NCBI GenBank assembly: GCA_030699055.1
Contig: JAUYKX010000059.1
Location: forward strand, 1-6,637
Direction: 5' to 3'
Origin: Candidatus Nanopelagicales bacterium
Lineage (GTDB): Bacteria > Actinomycetota > Actinomycetes > S36-B12 > UBA10799
Length of the DNA stretch: 6,637 bases
Numbering within the stretch: position 1 is the stretch's first letter; each line of letters starts with the position of its first letter. The position numbers were made by a program, and so were the translations under genes. The notes under the pieces were generated by a model, which saw nothing but the letters and a program-made list of their open reading frames with translations, made no database searches and was not told the DNA's origin. Below are positions 1 through 6,026 of the stretch, piece after piece.

Positions 1-961
1 CCAACGGGTGGCCGACCGAACCCGGTTTGCGCGGCCCCCGGACCGGGTTACTCGTCAGGATCATCGTTTCGGTCATGCCGTACCGCTCGACCGGCGCCTG
101 GCCGAGTTCGTCTCGCAAGCGCCCGAACAACTCGGGACTCAAAGGCGCCGAGCCGCTGACGGGCAGCCGCAATGACCGCAGCCGACCCAACACCCCCGCC
201 TCGGCCAGCCGCCACCACATCGCCGGCACGGCGAAGAACATCGAAGCGCCGTACCGCTCGATGTCCGCGGAGACGAGCTCCGGGTCGAATCGGGAGCGGA
301 CTACCAGGGTTCCACCGGCAGTCAGGCTGCCCGCGACCGCGACCAGCAAGCCGTGGACATGGGACAGCGGCAGGGCCGAAACCAGCACGTCGTCGGCAGT
401 CCACTCCCAGGCTCGAAGCAGGCTCCGGCAACCGGTCAACACCTGGGCGTGGGTGAGCGGGACGGCTTTCGGTTCACCGGTCGTCCCCGACGTGAAGCAC
501 ACGACGGCGATGTCGTCGGGGGCGGATTCGTCCAGTCCCACGGCCGGCCGGCCGGCTGGCCGGAACCGGTCGGTCAAGGCACACAGGCCGGCGGGCGACG
601 TTCCCGGCAGCCCTCCCCAATTGCCGCCGTCCAGATTCTCACAAACCGCAAATCCCACTGCGGCGGCGCGCAAAGCCGCTTTGACGACGGCCGACGGAGC
701 GGCCGGATCGATGGCAACCACCGTCGCGCCCGCCCGCAGCGCCGCCATGAACGCAATCACGGCTTCGGCGCTCGGCAGGACCGAGAAGGCCACCGCAGTG
801 CCCGGCCCGACCCCCTGGGAACGCAACTGGCAGGCCGCTCCCTCGGTCACGCTGAGTAGTTGTGACCAATGCCACCGGCGGCCGTTTTCAGCGGAGATCA
901 ATGCCCCACGATCCCCCTGGACACCAGCGGAAGCGCGCACCCACTGCCGAGTCAGGACCAT
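1..961 (-). CDS. Acyl-CoA synthetase / AMP-dependent ligase, malonyl-CoA synthetase-like (partial, 3' end outside window)
   Basis: This is an ANL-superfamily adenylate-forming enzyme. Such enzymes activate a carboxylic acid with ATP to an acyl-adenylate and then transfer it to CoA or a similar acceptor. 320 residues are visible, from ATG at 961 to the left edge. The phosphate-binding motif FTSGTTGEPK lies at residues 156-165, the A4-type motif LPLSHVHG at 198-204 and the A5 motif YGMTET at 294-299, followed by a GSVGHPL stretch typical of the family. The LPLSHVHG and SNPVRGPRKPGSVG segments resemble MatB/ACSF3-type malonyl-CoA synthetases, so a short-chain or dicarboxylic acid substrate is possible, but the substrate is not proven. 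The C-terminal domain with the hinge and catalytic lysine lies outside the window. The start is supported by AGGA seven bases upstream and by an N-terminus of usual length before the SGTTG motif. The gene is divergent from the secreted-protein gene at 1091. The family assignment is firm and the substrate is a guess. Confidence 0.9.
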   Translation of the reverse strand, partial: MVLTRQWVRASAGVQGDRGALISAENGRRWHWSQLLSVTEGAACQLRSQGVGPGTAVAFSVLPSAEAVIAFMAALRAGATVVAIDPAAPSAVVKAALRAAAVGFAVCENLDGGNWGGLPGTSPAGLCALTDRFRPAGRPAVGLDESAPDDIAVVCFTSGTTGEPKAVPLTHAQVLTGCRSLLRAWEWTADDVLVSALPLSHVHGLLVAVAGSLTAGGTLVVRSRFDPELVSADIERYGASMFFAVPAMWWRLAEAGVLGRLRSLRLPVSGSAPLSPELFGRLRDELGQAPVERYGMTETMILTSNPVRGPRKPGSVGHPL

Positions 962-968
962 TGGTTCA

Positions 969-972
969 TCCT
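969..972 (-). promoter_or_regulatory. Ribosome binding site of the acyl-CoA synthetase gene
   Basis: Read on the minus strand, AGGA is followed by seven bases and then ATG at 961. An out-of-frame ATG overlaps the AGGA itself, so the in-frame ATG at 961 is the natural start. This site decides the start of the ligase gene. Confidence 0.5.
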
Positions 973-1003
973 GGCAGCCGAGCCAGCTAATTCGGACCCG
1001 AAG

Positions 1004-1032
1004 TTGTGTCGAGATCAAGAGCCGAATACGGT
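1004..1032 (+). promoter_or_regulatory. Candidate promoter for the secreted-protein gene
   Basis: TTGTGT (1004-1009) and TACGGT (1027-1032) are separated by exactly 17 bases. The second hexamer fits the actinobacterial TANNNT -10 pattern, while the first matches only half of TTGACA. Transcription from here would give a leader of about 50 bases before the ATG at 1091. The site lies in the 129-bp divergent spacer (962-1090), which must hold the start signals for both flanking genes. I found no convincing -35/-10 pair for the opposite strand. The call rests on sequence inspection only and is weak. Confidence 0.3.
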
Positions 1033-1079
1033 CGCGGCAGTGACCAAACGCGGTCGAACCGGTAATCGGGCCGCTCTAC

Positions 1080-1085
1080 AGGAGG
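1080..1085 (+). promoter_or_regulatory. Strong ribosome binding site AGGAGG of the secreted-protein gene
   Basis: AGGAGG stands five bases before ATG 1091. It fixes this start over an in-frame ATG at 869, which would lie inside the divergent ligase gene and would put 74 unrelated residues ahead of the signal peptide. Confidence 0.8.
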
Positions 1086-1090
1086 TGGCA

Positions 1091-2035
1091 ATGGGGTCGG
1101 AAACGCTGAATGGGGACAGCTCCGCAGAGATCCACAGGCGGCGGCGAGCGCACCGCACCGGCTGGTTGACCGGCCTGACGGCGATCACCGTCAGCGTCGC
1201 CCTCGCTCTCCCGGCCGTGCTGGCCACGCCCGCATCGGCGGTAGTCGGCGCCGCCGCACCGACACTCAGCGTGACCGCCACCCAGACGTCATGGATTGTG
1301 GCGGGGCAGGAACAGCCTTTCTACGCCGCGATGCTCGGTGCCATCGGCGCGCCGGTGACCGCGGCGAATCTGCAGGTGATGGAAGCCTGGGCGCGGGCCG
1401 AGGGGTCGCGTTCGGCCTACAACCCGTGGAACACCACCCAACGCACGCGCGAATGCGCATACCAGGTGGACAGCAACAACTCGACGGCGTACGCCACCGC
1501 CGAATGCGCGGTCGCGGCGATGAAGCGTCAGCTCGAGAGCCTGTACAAGGCTGTTGTGGCGGCTTTCGTCGCCGGCAACCCCGAGCAGACGGTGGCGGCG
1601 ATCGTGGCCAGCCCATGGGCCGGGAGCCAATACGGCGCCGGGGGAGTCTGGCGCAATTCCCTCATCTGGCGGGTGTACGTCGGGCTGCCGGCAGCGGGCT
1701 GGAAGGCCCAGGTCACGACCACTTCGCCGAAACCCGGAACCACCCCCGGAGCCGTGCCTGTATCCCGGGCTTGGGCCAAGAAGCGACGCATCGCCTTGCG
1801 GTGGGTGGTGGCTCCGTCGAACGGACTGCGCATCAAGCGCTATGAAATCCGCGTCCGGCTGCGACACCCGTCGACCCGATCCTGGGCCACCTGGCAATCG
1901 CGGCTATTGCCCCGCTCGGCGCGCACCGGCAAGTGGGCGAAGCTCGACCGCGGATATCGGTATCAGGTGACCATCCGCGCCCACAACAAGGCAGGACCCG
2001 GGCCTTGGAGCACGCGACACAACTTCCGGCTGTGA
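1091..2035 (+). CDS. Secreted protein: lysozyme-like N-terminal region plus C-terminal fibronectin type III-like domain
   Basis: This is a 314-residue exported protein. Residues 1-50 form a signal peptide: a basic n-region with RRRR at 16-19, a hydrophobic core at about 25-45, and a likely cleavage after ATPASA at residue 50. No twin-arginine consensus is seen, so Sec export is likely. Residues about 75-180 contain an AWARAEG segment (98-105, Glu104) followed by NPWNTTQ (111-117). This pattern resembles small lysozyme-like modules of actinobacteria and their phages. Glu104 would be the candidate acid residue, but enzymatic activity is an inference. The only two cysteines in the mature protein, Cys122 and Cys139, could form a disulfide. 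A Pro/Thr/Gly linker (about 209-221) leads to a fibronectin type III-like domain (about 222-314) that ends in the typical YxVTIRAHNKAGPGPWS strand pair. The protein is probably cell-wall or extracellular, acting on or binding peptidoglycan or glycan. It has strong ribosome-binding support and its own leader region. A non-catalytic wall-binding protein is the alternative. Confidence 0.85.
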   Translation: MGSETLNGDSSAEIHRRRRAHRTGWLTGLTAITVSVALALPAVLATPASAVVGAAAPTLSVTATQTSWIVAGQEQPFYAAMLGAIGAPVTAANLQVMEAWARAEGSRSAYNPWNTTQRTRECAYQVDSNNSTAYATAECAVAAMKRQLESLYKAVVAAFVAGNPEQTVAAIVASPWAGSQYGAGGVWRNSLIWRVYVGLPAAGWKAQVTTTSPKPGTTPGAVPVSRAWAKKRRIALRWVVAPSNGLRIKRYEIRVRLRHPSTRSWATWQSRLLPRSARTGKWAKLDRGYRYQVTIRAHNKAGPGPWSTRHNFRL

Positions 2036-2043
2036 TCCGCGCC

Positions 2044-2094
2044 GGGCTCGGGCCATGGGCTCGGGCCGTGGGCTCAAGTCATAGGCTCGGCGCC
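2044..2094 (+). repeat. Four imperfect 13-bp tandem repeats just before a start codon
   Basis: Units begin at 2044, 2057, 2070 and 2083. The first two share GGGCTCGGGCC exactly, the third reads GGGCTCAAGTC and the fourth AGGCTCGGCGCC. Each is joined to the next by AT or GT. The array fills most of the 59-bp gap between the secreted-protein stop (2035) and the GTG start at 2095. Confidence 0.7.
2082..2087 (+). promoter_or_regulatory. Candidate -10 element for a leaderless transcript of the DinB-like gene
   Basis: TAGGCT fits TANNNT and ends seven bases before GTG 2095, which is where transcription would begin. No Shine-Dalgarno sequence stands before this GTG, and leaderless genes are common in actinobacteria. 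There is no recognisable -35, so this is a weak prediction. Read-through from the secreted-protein gene is the alternative. Confidence 0.25.
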
Positions 2095-2991
2095 GTGAAC
2101 GACACCGAAGAAGCCACTCCTCGGCCCGCCGACAATCTCACCGTTGCCGATCTGGCCCGGATCTACTCGGAGCAGCTCGAGTCGTTCGCCGCGCTGGCCG
2201 ACAGCTTGAGCGCCGAACAGTGGGAACTTCCGAGCCCCTGCCCCGGCTGGACCGTGGCCGACGTTGTCGCCCACGTGATCGGCATTGAGTTGGAGTTGCA
2301 CGGCGAACCCCTGCCGGATCACGAACCCGATTGGGAGAACCTGCCACACGTGGCGACGCCCGTTGACCGCTACATCGAATTGCCGATCGATTTTCGACGT
2401 CGGCTCACGCCGGACGAGTTGCTGGCGGAGCTGCACGAAACAGTCGAGTGGCGGCGCGAGGATCTCAGCGAGTTTTTCGGGAACTCCGGGACCTTCGGGA
2501 CCTTCGGGAATACTGCCGAACCGGGGGAGATCGTGCGTGGCCCGGGCGGTTGGCAACTGCGACGCGACGTGTTCCTGAAAACTCGGATCTTCGACGTCTG
2601 GATCCACACTCTGGACATCCAGCTGGCTGTCGACGGCGCCTGGAAACTGGACCCGGCGGGAGCGGTGGTCACCACTTCCCTGCTGTTGGCGGCAATGCCG
2701 AAGATCTGGGCCAAGCGGGTCGGAGCGCCAGTCGGAAGCAGCGTCGGCCTTGAGATCACGGATGCCCCGGTTCCCGCCAACGTAATGATCACGGTCGACC
2801 CGGGCGGACGCGCTCGATTCGCGCAATCCTCGGAAATACCCGCCCCCACCTCCCGGGTGAGCATGGACTGGCCCTCCTTCATCCTGCAGGCAACCGGCCG
2901 TCAGGCGGGCCGCGATGTCAAAGCCCGGGAACTGGCTGGCGACCCGGATCTGGCCCGGGCCTTTTTCGAGTCGATGACCGTCACTTTCTGA
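2095..2991 (+). CDS. Maleylpyruvate isomerase family mycothiol-dependent enzyme (DinB fold)
   Basis: This 298-residue protein belongs to the DinB/MDMPI superfamily. Its members use a metal site and, in actinobacteria, often mycothiol as the thiol cofactor for isomerisation, transfer or detoxification. The N-terminal four-helix part shows the hallmark PCPGWTVADVVAHVIG (48-63), with His60 as a metal ligand. The second ligand region RIFDVWIHTLDI (164-175) gives His171, with Asp167 in the place where the characterised maleylpyruvate isomerase has Glu. A smaller C-terminal domain (about 205-298) follows. Residues 127-139 are a Phe/Gly/Thr repeat encoded by 9-bp tandem repeats, probably a surface loop. 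The substrate is unknown; most family members are uncharacterised and nothing nearby belongs to gentisate degradation. GTG 2095 was chosen because it precedes the conserved helix at a normal distance. GTG 2068 in the same frame is an alternative that adds nine residues. The stop overlaps the end of the convergent aminotransferase gene. Confidence 0.88.
   Translation: MNDTEEATPRPADNLTVADLARIYSEQLESFAALADSLSAEQWELPSPCPGWTVADVVAHVIGIELELHGEPLPDHEPDWENLPHVATPVDRYIELPIDFRRRLTPDELLAELHETVEWRREDLSEFFGNSGTFGTFGNTAEPGEIVRGPGGWQLRRDVFLKTRIFDVWIHTLDIQLAVDGAWKLDPAGAVVTTSLLLAAMPKIWAKRVGAPVGSSVGLEITDAPVPANVMITVDPGGRARFAQSSEIPAPTSRVSMDWPSFILQATGRQAGRDVKARELAGDPDLARAFFESMTVTF
2473..2508 (+). repeat. 9-bp tandem repeats inside the DinB-like gene
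   Basis: Four consecutive 9-base units all end in CGGG: 2473-2481, 2482-2490, 2491-2499 and 2500-2508. The last two are identical (ACCTTCGGG). They are in frame and encode a Phe-Gly-rich run, FFGNSGTFGTFG. This looks like slippage-driven expansion of a loop between the two metal-ligand helices. Confidence 0.75.
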
Positions 2992-4066
2992 ACGATTCGG
3001 CCACTTGCAGGAAGCGATCGTTGGCCGCGGGCTCGCCGATGGTGACCCGAACCCCTTCACCGCGAAACAACCTCACCGCCACCGCCTGCTCGTCGCAAGC
3101 AGCGGCGAACGGGTCCGCATCGACCCCCAACGAGAGCCACACGAAGTTGGCCTGACTGGCCCCGACCGGCCAACCGATCGACCGCAGGAACCGGATCACC
3201 CGCTCGCGCTCCAGGATCACGGCATCCACGCGCCGATGCAATTCCTCCTGATGGGCCAGTGAGGCGATCGCCGCGTACTCGGCAACGCTGGACACACCGA
3301 AGGGCAATCCGGTGAGCCTCAGCGCGGCAGCCACCCGGCGGGAGGCCACCGCGTACCCCACCCGCAGGCCTGCCAGCCCGTAGGCCTTAGAGAACGTCCG
3401 GAGCACAACGACGTTCTCCCGCCGACGGAACTCCGTCAGCCCGTCGGCAGCTCGCTCATCGCGAACGAACTCCCAGTACGCCTCATCGATCACGACGAGC
3501 AGCTCCGGAGGCACCCGGGCCAGGAACCAGTCGAGATCCTCTCGAGTGATGATCGCTCCGGTGGGGTTGTTCGGGGTACACAGGAACACGAGGCGCGTAT
3601 CCGGGGTGATGGCATCGGCCATGGCCGGCAGATCGTGCCCGCCGTCAGGCTTGAGGGGCACGGCGATCGGACGCGCACCGATCACCTTCGTCAGCAGCGG
3701 GTAGGCCTCGAACGATCGCCAAGCGAAAAGAACTCCGTCCCCTGGCCCGGCAGCCGCCTGAGCTGCCTGGTAGCACAGGGCCACCGAACCGGTTCCCAAC
3801 GCCAGGTTGTCGGGCTCGACGTCGTGGTGCCGGGCCAAGGCCTTGATCAATTCCGCCGAAGCGGGGTCCGGATACCTGTGGGCGGCGGAACCGGCTTCAG
3901 CCATGGCAGCTCGCACACTCGGCAGAGGGGGGAAGGGGCTCTCGTTGGAAGACAGTTTGTAACCGACCATGCCCAGTGGCACTTGCGGACCCTTTCCCGC
4001 CTCGTACCCGGGGATGTCCGTCAAGTTGGCTCGCAACCGCGGGCCCGAATCAGAAACCGATTCCAT
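2981..4066 (-). CDS. pat: Aromatic amino acid / histidinol-phosphate aminotransferase (Pat/HisC-type, PLP-dependent)
   Basis: This is a 361-residue fold-type I aminotransferase that uses pyridoxal phosphate to move an amino group between glutamate and an aromatic 2-oxo acid or imidazole-acetol phosphate. Visible residues are SSNESPFPPLPS (39-50), GTGSV (91-95), AWRSFEAYP (115-123), PNNPTG (165-170, Asn166), DEAYWE (194-199, Asp194 and Tyr197), the Schiff-base motif TFSKAYGLAGLRVGY with Lys227, SQANFVWL (304-311) and the carboxylate-binding arginine in GVRVTIG (Arg340). The WRSFExYP and TFSKAYGLAGLR segments match mycobacterial-type Pat (the second HisC paralogue) better than the HisC of the his operon, and no other histidine gene is near. 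A HisC role cannot be excluded. The ATG at 4066 precedes the conserved RLRANLTDIPGY start but has only a weak ribosome site. It lies 34 bp after the kinase stop on the same strand, suggesting read-through or coupled expression. Confidence 0.9.
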   Translation of the reverse strand: MESVSDSGPRLRANLTDIPGYEAGKGPQVPLGMVGYKLSSNESPFPPLPSVRAAMAEAGSAAHRYPDPASAELIKALARHHDVEPDNLALGTGSVALCYQAAQAAAGPGDGVLFAWRSFEAYPLLTKVIGARPIAVPLKPDGGHDLPAMADAITPDTRLVFLCTPNNPTGAIITREDLDWFLARVPPELLVVIDEAYWEFVRDERAADGLTEFRRRENVVVLRTFSKAYGLAGLRVGYAVASRRVAAALRLTGLPFGVSSVAEYAAIASLAHQEELHRRVDAVILERERVIRFLRSIGWPVGASQANFVWLSLGVDADPFAAACDEQAVAVRLFRGEGVRVTIGEPAANDRFLQVAESFRK

Positions 4067-4100
4067 TCCGGCAACGATATTCGCCCGGCGTCCGCCCGGT

Positions 4101-6026
4101 TCAGGAAGCGCCGAACAAGGCGTCCAGTTCGGCAGGTACCGGCAGATCGACGGCCAACAGCGCACCGCGGCTGCGACTGGCTCGACTCAATCGCCAGGTA
4201 CCCCCTGCCCGGGACACCGCGCTCAAGCCCAGCCCTGGAACGCATGGGCCGGACGGGCCGGTGCCGTTGTCCTCCGCCGTGATCACGGGATGATCAGACC
4301 ATCGAATCTTGATATCGACCCGGCTCGCTGCCCCATGGCGGGCGGCGTTCGCGATGGCTTCTCTGACCACTGCTCCGACGATCTCGCCGAGCCCGGGAAG
4401 TTGATCGATTGCATCGGCGGCGGACGGCGGAACATCGAGTCGGACGTCGACGATTCCGCGCCAGGCCGCAGCGATGGAGTCCAGAAGGTCGGCGATGGTC
4501 AAGGTGATGACTTGTCGGTCAGTCGCCAGGCTCTCGACGTCCCGCCGGGCTTCCAGCAGACAGTCCTCGGCCAATTGGAGAGCAGCTTCGGCTCGATCAC
4601 GATCGACCAGCCCGTCATCGCCCGCTGTCCGGGCCGCCGACATCAACGCCATGGCCGCGGCGATGAACCTCCCCTGCACTTGGCCGTGTGTAAGGTCCGA
4701 CGACCGCTGCCGCAGATCGATAAGGATCTGGTCGAGCCGAGCCGACTGCCAGCGAACCATGACGGCCGCCGCCTTGAGTCGCCGGGCCGCCACGTCGGCC
4801 TGATGGCCACTGGCCGCGACGAGCGCCCACACCCAACCGACCAGGGGTAGAGCGAGCAGATCCACTAGTAGCCACACCCAATCGGTGGCAGCGGTTACTT
4901 TTCCGTACACAAGGACGACCAAGACATGTGCCACCAAGCCCGCCAACAGATAGCCGCCGGTGACGATGATCACCCGGGCCGCCTCGGGTGCCCGCGCGAT
5001 CCATCGGCGAGCGAGCCGGCCGAGAGTGGTCACTACTCCGATTCCCAACATGCTCAGCAGCAGGGTCGGAAGGATGTCGGGCGGGGGCATGAACCAGGCG
5101 ACGGTGGGCGCCAGCAGCAGCGACATCGTGACCACCACGGGCACCGGCTGAAACGGTGAGATGCGGCTGGCCAGCCGAAATGCCGAAGACAGCCAGCCGG
5201 CCCATCCGGTGGCCACCCGAGGCTGGAGTAGTAAATGGGCGTTCTGGTGCCGGCTGGTGATGTCCAGTCCCGGTATGGCGTGATCGACGTCTCCCAGTTC
5301 GTGACTCAGTGGCCGAATCTCCATCTCGGCATGCGCCCTGATCCGTTCTGCCGCCTCCGTCAAGGCCCCGGGGTCCGGCGGTCCCGGACCCCGGCGAAGC
5401 TCAGAGATCAACTCGAGTCCATCCTCAAGCGCCGGACGCGCGGCCTGCCCGACGATGTGCCGGATCTGAGCCGCTGCCCGTTCCCGCGCCACGGACAACC
5501 GGTCCTGGTTCCGCAGTTCGGACTCACGACGGGACTCGAACTCATCGACCGTTGTTCGTGCTCGCGCCATTCGGGCCAGCAGCCACGAGATCAGCAGGAG
5601 AGTGGGTGTCGTAACCACCGTGCTGGCCAACATCCGGGCCCACCAAGGAACCACGGCGGCAGCCGACTGGCTGCCCGTCATGAAAATGCCCGCCTCACTG
5701 CCCACGATTGCGGCTACGCCGAATCCGGGGATGTCCAACCAGCGACGGGCTTGTCGCGAACTGAACCAGCGTCTCTCACCCAGCTGCCACAACCAGAGGG
5801 CACCGGCGGTGGCCAGCGAAGCCGCGCCGGTGTCACCCACGACTCGGGGCCAACCACCCCCCTGCACCGCAGCCTGCGTCACGCCCGTCGAAATAAGCGA
5901 AATCCCGATGACAATCAGGATCAGCGGCCAGTCGGGCAGGGGTCTGCTCGCGATGTCGTCCAACACCGTGGCCGGCCGGGGGCCGATCCCGTGCTCGGGT
6001 TCGAGTTCGAGTTGGAAAGCGCTCAT
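4101..6026 (-). CDS. Membrane sensor histidine kinase with duplicated membrane/helical-hairpin modules
   Basis: This is a 641-residue kinase that would sense a signal at the membrane and phosphorylate the regulator encoded just upstream. It has about four membrane helices (near 32-54, 64-83, 98-118 and 127-153), a cytoplasmic helical stretch (154-248) with His190, a linker, four more membrane helices (near 293-313, 317-337, 350-375 and 382-405) and a second helical stretch (406-505) containing THGQVQGRF with His447. The protein ends in a HATPase_c domain. In it the N box is REAIANAARHG (555-565, Asn560), DNGTG lies at 586-590 (Asp586) and the G2 box is GLGL at 598-601. His447 sits where HisKA_3 (NarL-partner) kinases carry their phospho-acceptor, but the usual following Asp/Glu is Gly. 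The two halves resemble each other. The ATG at 6026 overlaps the regulator stop as ATGA, which decides the start and implies translational coupling. A longer frame to ATG 6155 would run inside the regulator gene. The kinase call is firm; the signal is unknown. Confidence 0.88.
   Translation of the reverse strand: MSAFQLELEPEHGIGPRPATVLDDIASRPLPDWPLILIVIGISLISTGVTQAAVQGGGWPRVVGDTGAASLATAGALWLWQLGERRWFSSRQARRWLDIPGFGVAAIVGSEAGIFMTGSQSAAAVVPWWARMLASTVVTTPTLLLISWLLARMARARTTVDEFESRRESELRNQDRLSVARERAAAQIRHIVGQAARPALEDGLELISELRRGPGPPDPGALTEAAERIRAHAEMEIRPLSHELGDVDHAIPGLDITSRHQNAHLLLQPRVATGWAGWLSSAFRLASRISPFQPVPVVVTMSLLLAPTVAWFMPPPDILPTLLLSMLGIGVVTTLGRLARRWIARAPEAARVIIVTGGYLLAGLVAHVLVVLVYGKVTAATDWVWLLVDLLALPLVGWVWALVAASGHQADVAARRLKAAAVMVRWQSARLDQILIDLRQRSSDLTHGQVQGRFIAAAMALMSAARTAGDDGLVDRDRAEAALQLAEDCLLEARRDVESLATDRQVITLTIADLLDSIAAAWRGIVDVRLDVPPSAADAIDQLPGLGEIVGAVVREAIANAARHGAASRVDIKIRWSDHPVITAEDNGTGPSGPCVPGLGLSAVSRAGGTWRLSRASRSRGALLAVDLPVPAELDALFGAS

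Noticed and set aside
27..1043. Long plus-strand open frame (338 codons)
   Set aside because: It lies opposite the CoA-ligase gene, whose minus-strand frame shows the SGTTG and YGMTET motifs. The plus-strand translation is Arg/Ser/Pro-rich with no recognisable domain, a typical high-GC shadow frame.
869..1090. N-terminal extension of the secreted protein from ATG 869
   Set aside because: It would overlap the divergent ligase start and place 74 residues before the signal peptide. AGGAGG before ATG 1091 settles the start.
2055..2084. Nine-residue leader peptide (ATG 2055 to TAG 2084) before the DinB-like gene
   Set aside because: It lies entirely within the 13-bp repeats, has no ribosome site and carries no regulatory codon run, so it is most likely chance.
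2074..3060. Minus-strand open frame of 328 codons
   Set aside because: It is antisense to the DinB-like gene, which has clear family motifs on the plus strand. Its own translation has none.
4067..4165. Longer aminotransferase start at 4165
   Set aside because: It would overlap the kinase C-terminus by about 65 bp, and the added residues do not resemble the family N-terminus. ATG 4066 fits the usual length.
3969..4850. Plus-strand open frame of 293 codons
   Set aside because: It runs opposite the kinase ATPase domain and the start of the aminotransferase. It has low-complexity composition and no motifs.
5448..5462. His190 of the kinase as the main phospho-acceptor
   Set aside because: RHIVGQ resembles the HisKA_3 pattern only if one residue is dropped, and it is separated from the ATPase domain by four membrane helices. 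His447 is the better candidate.
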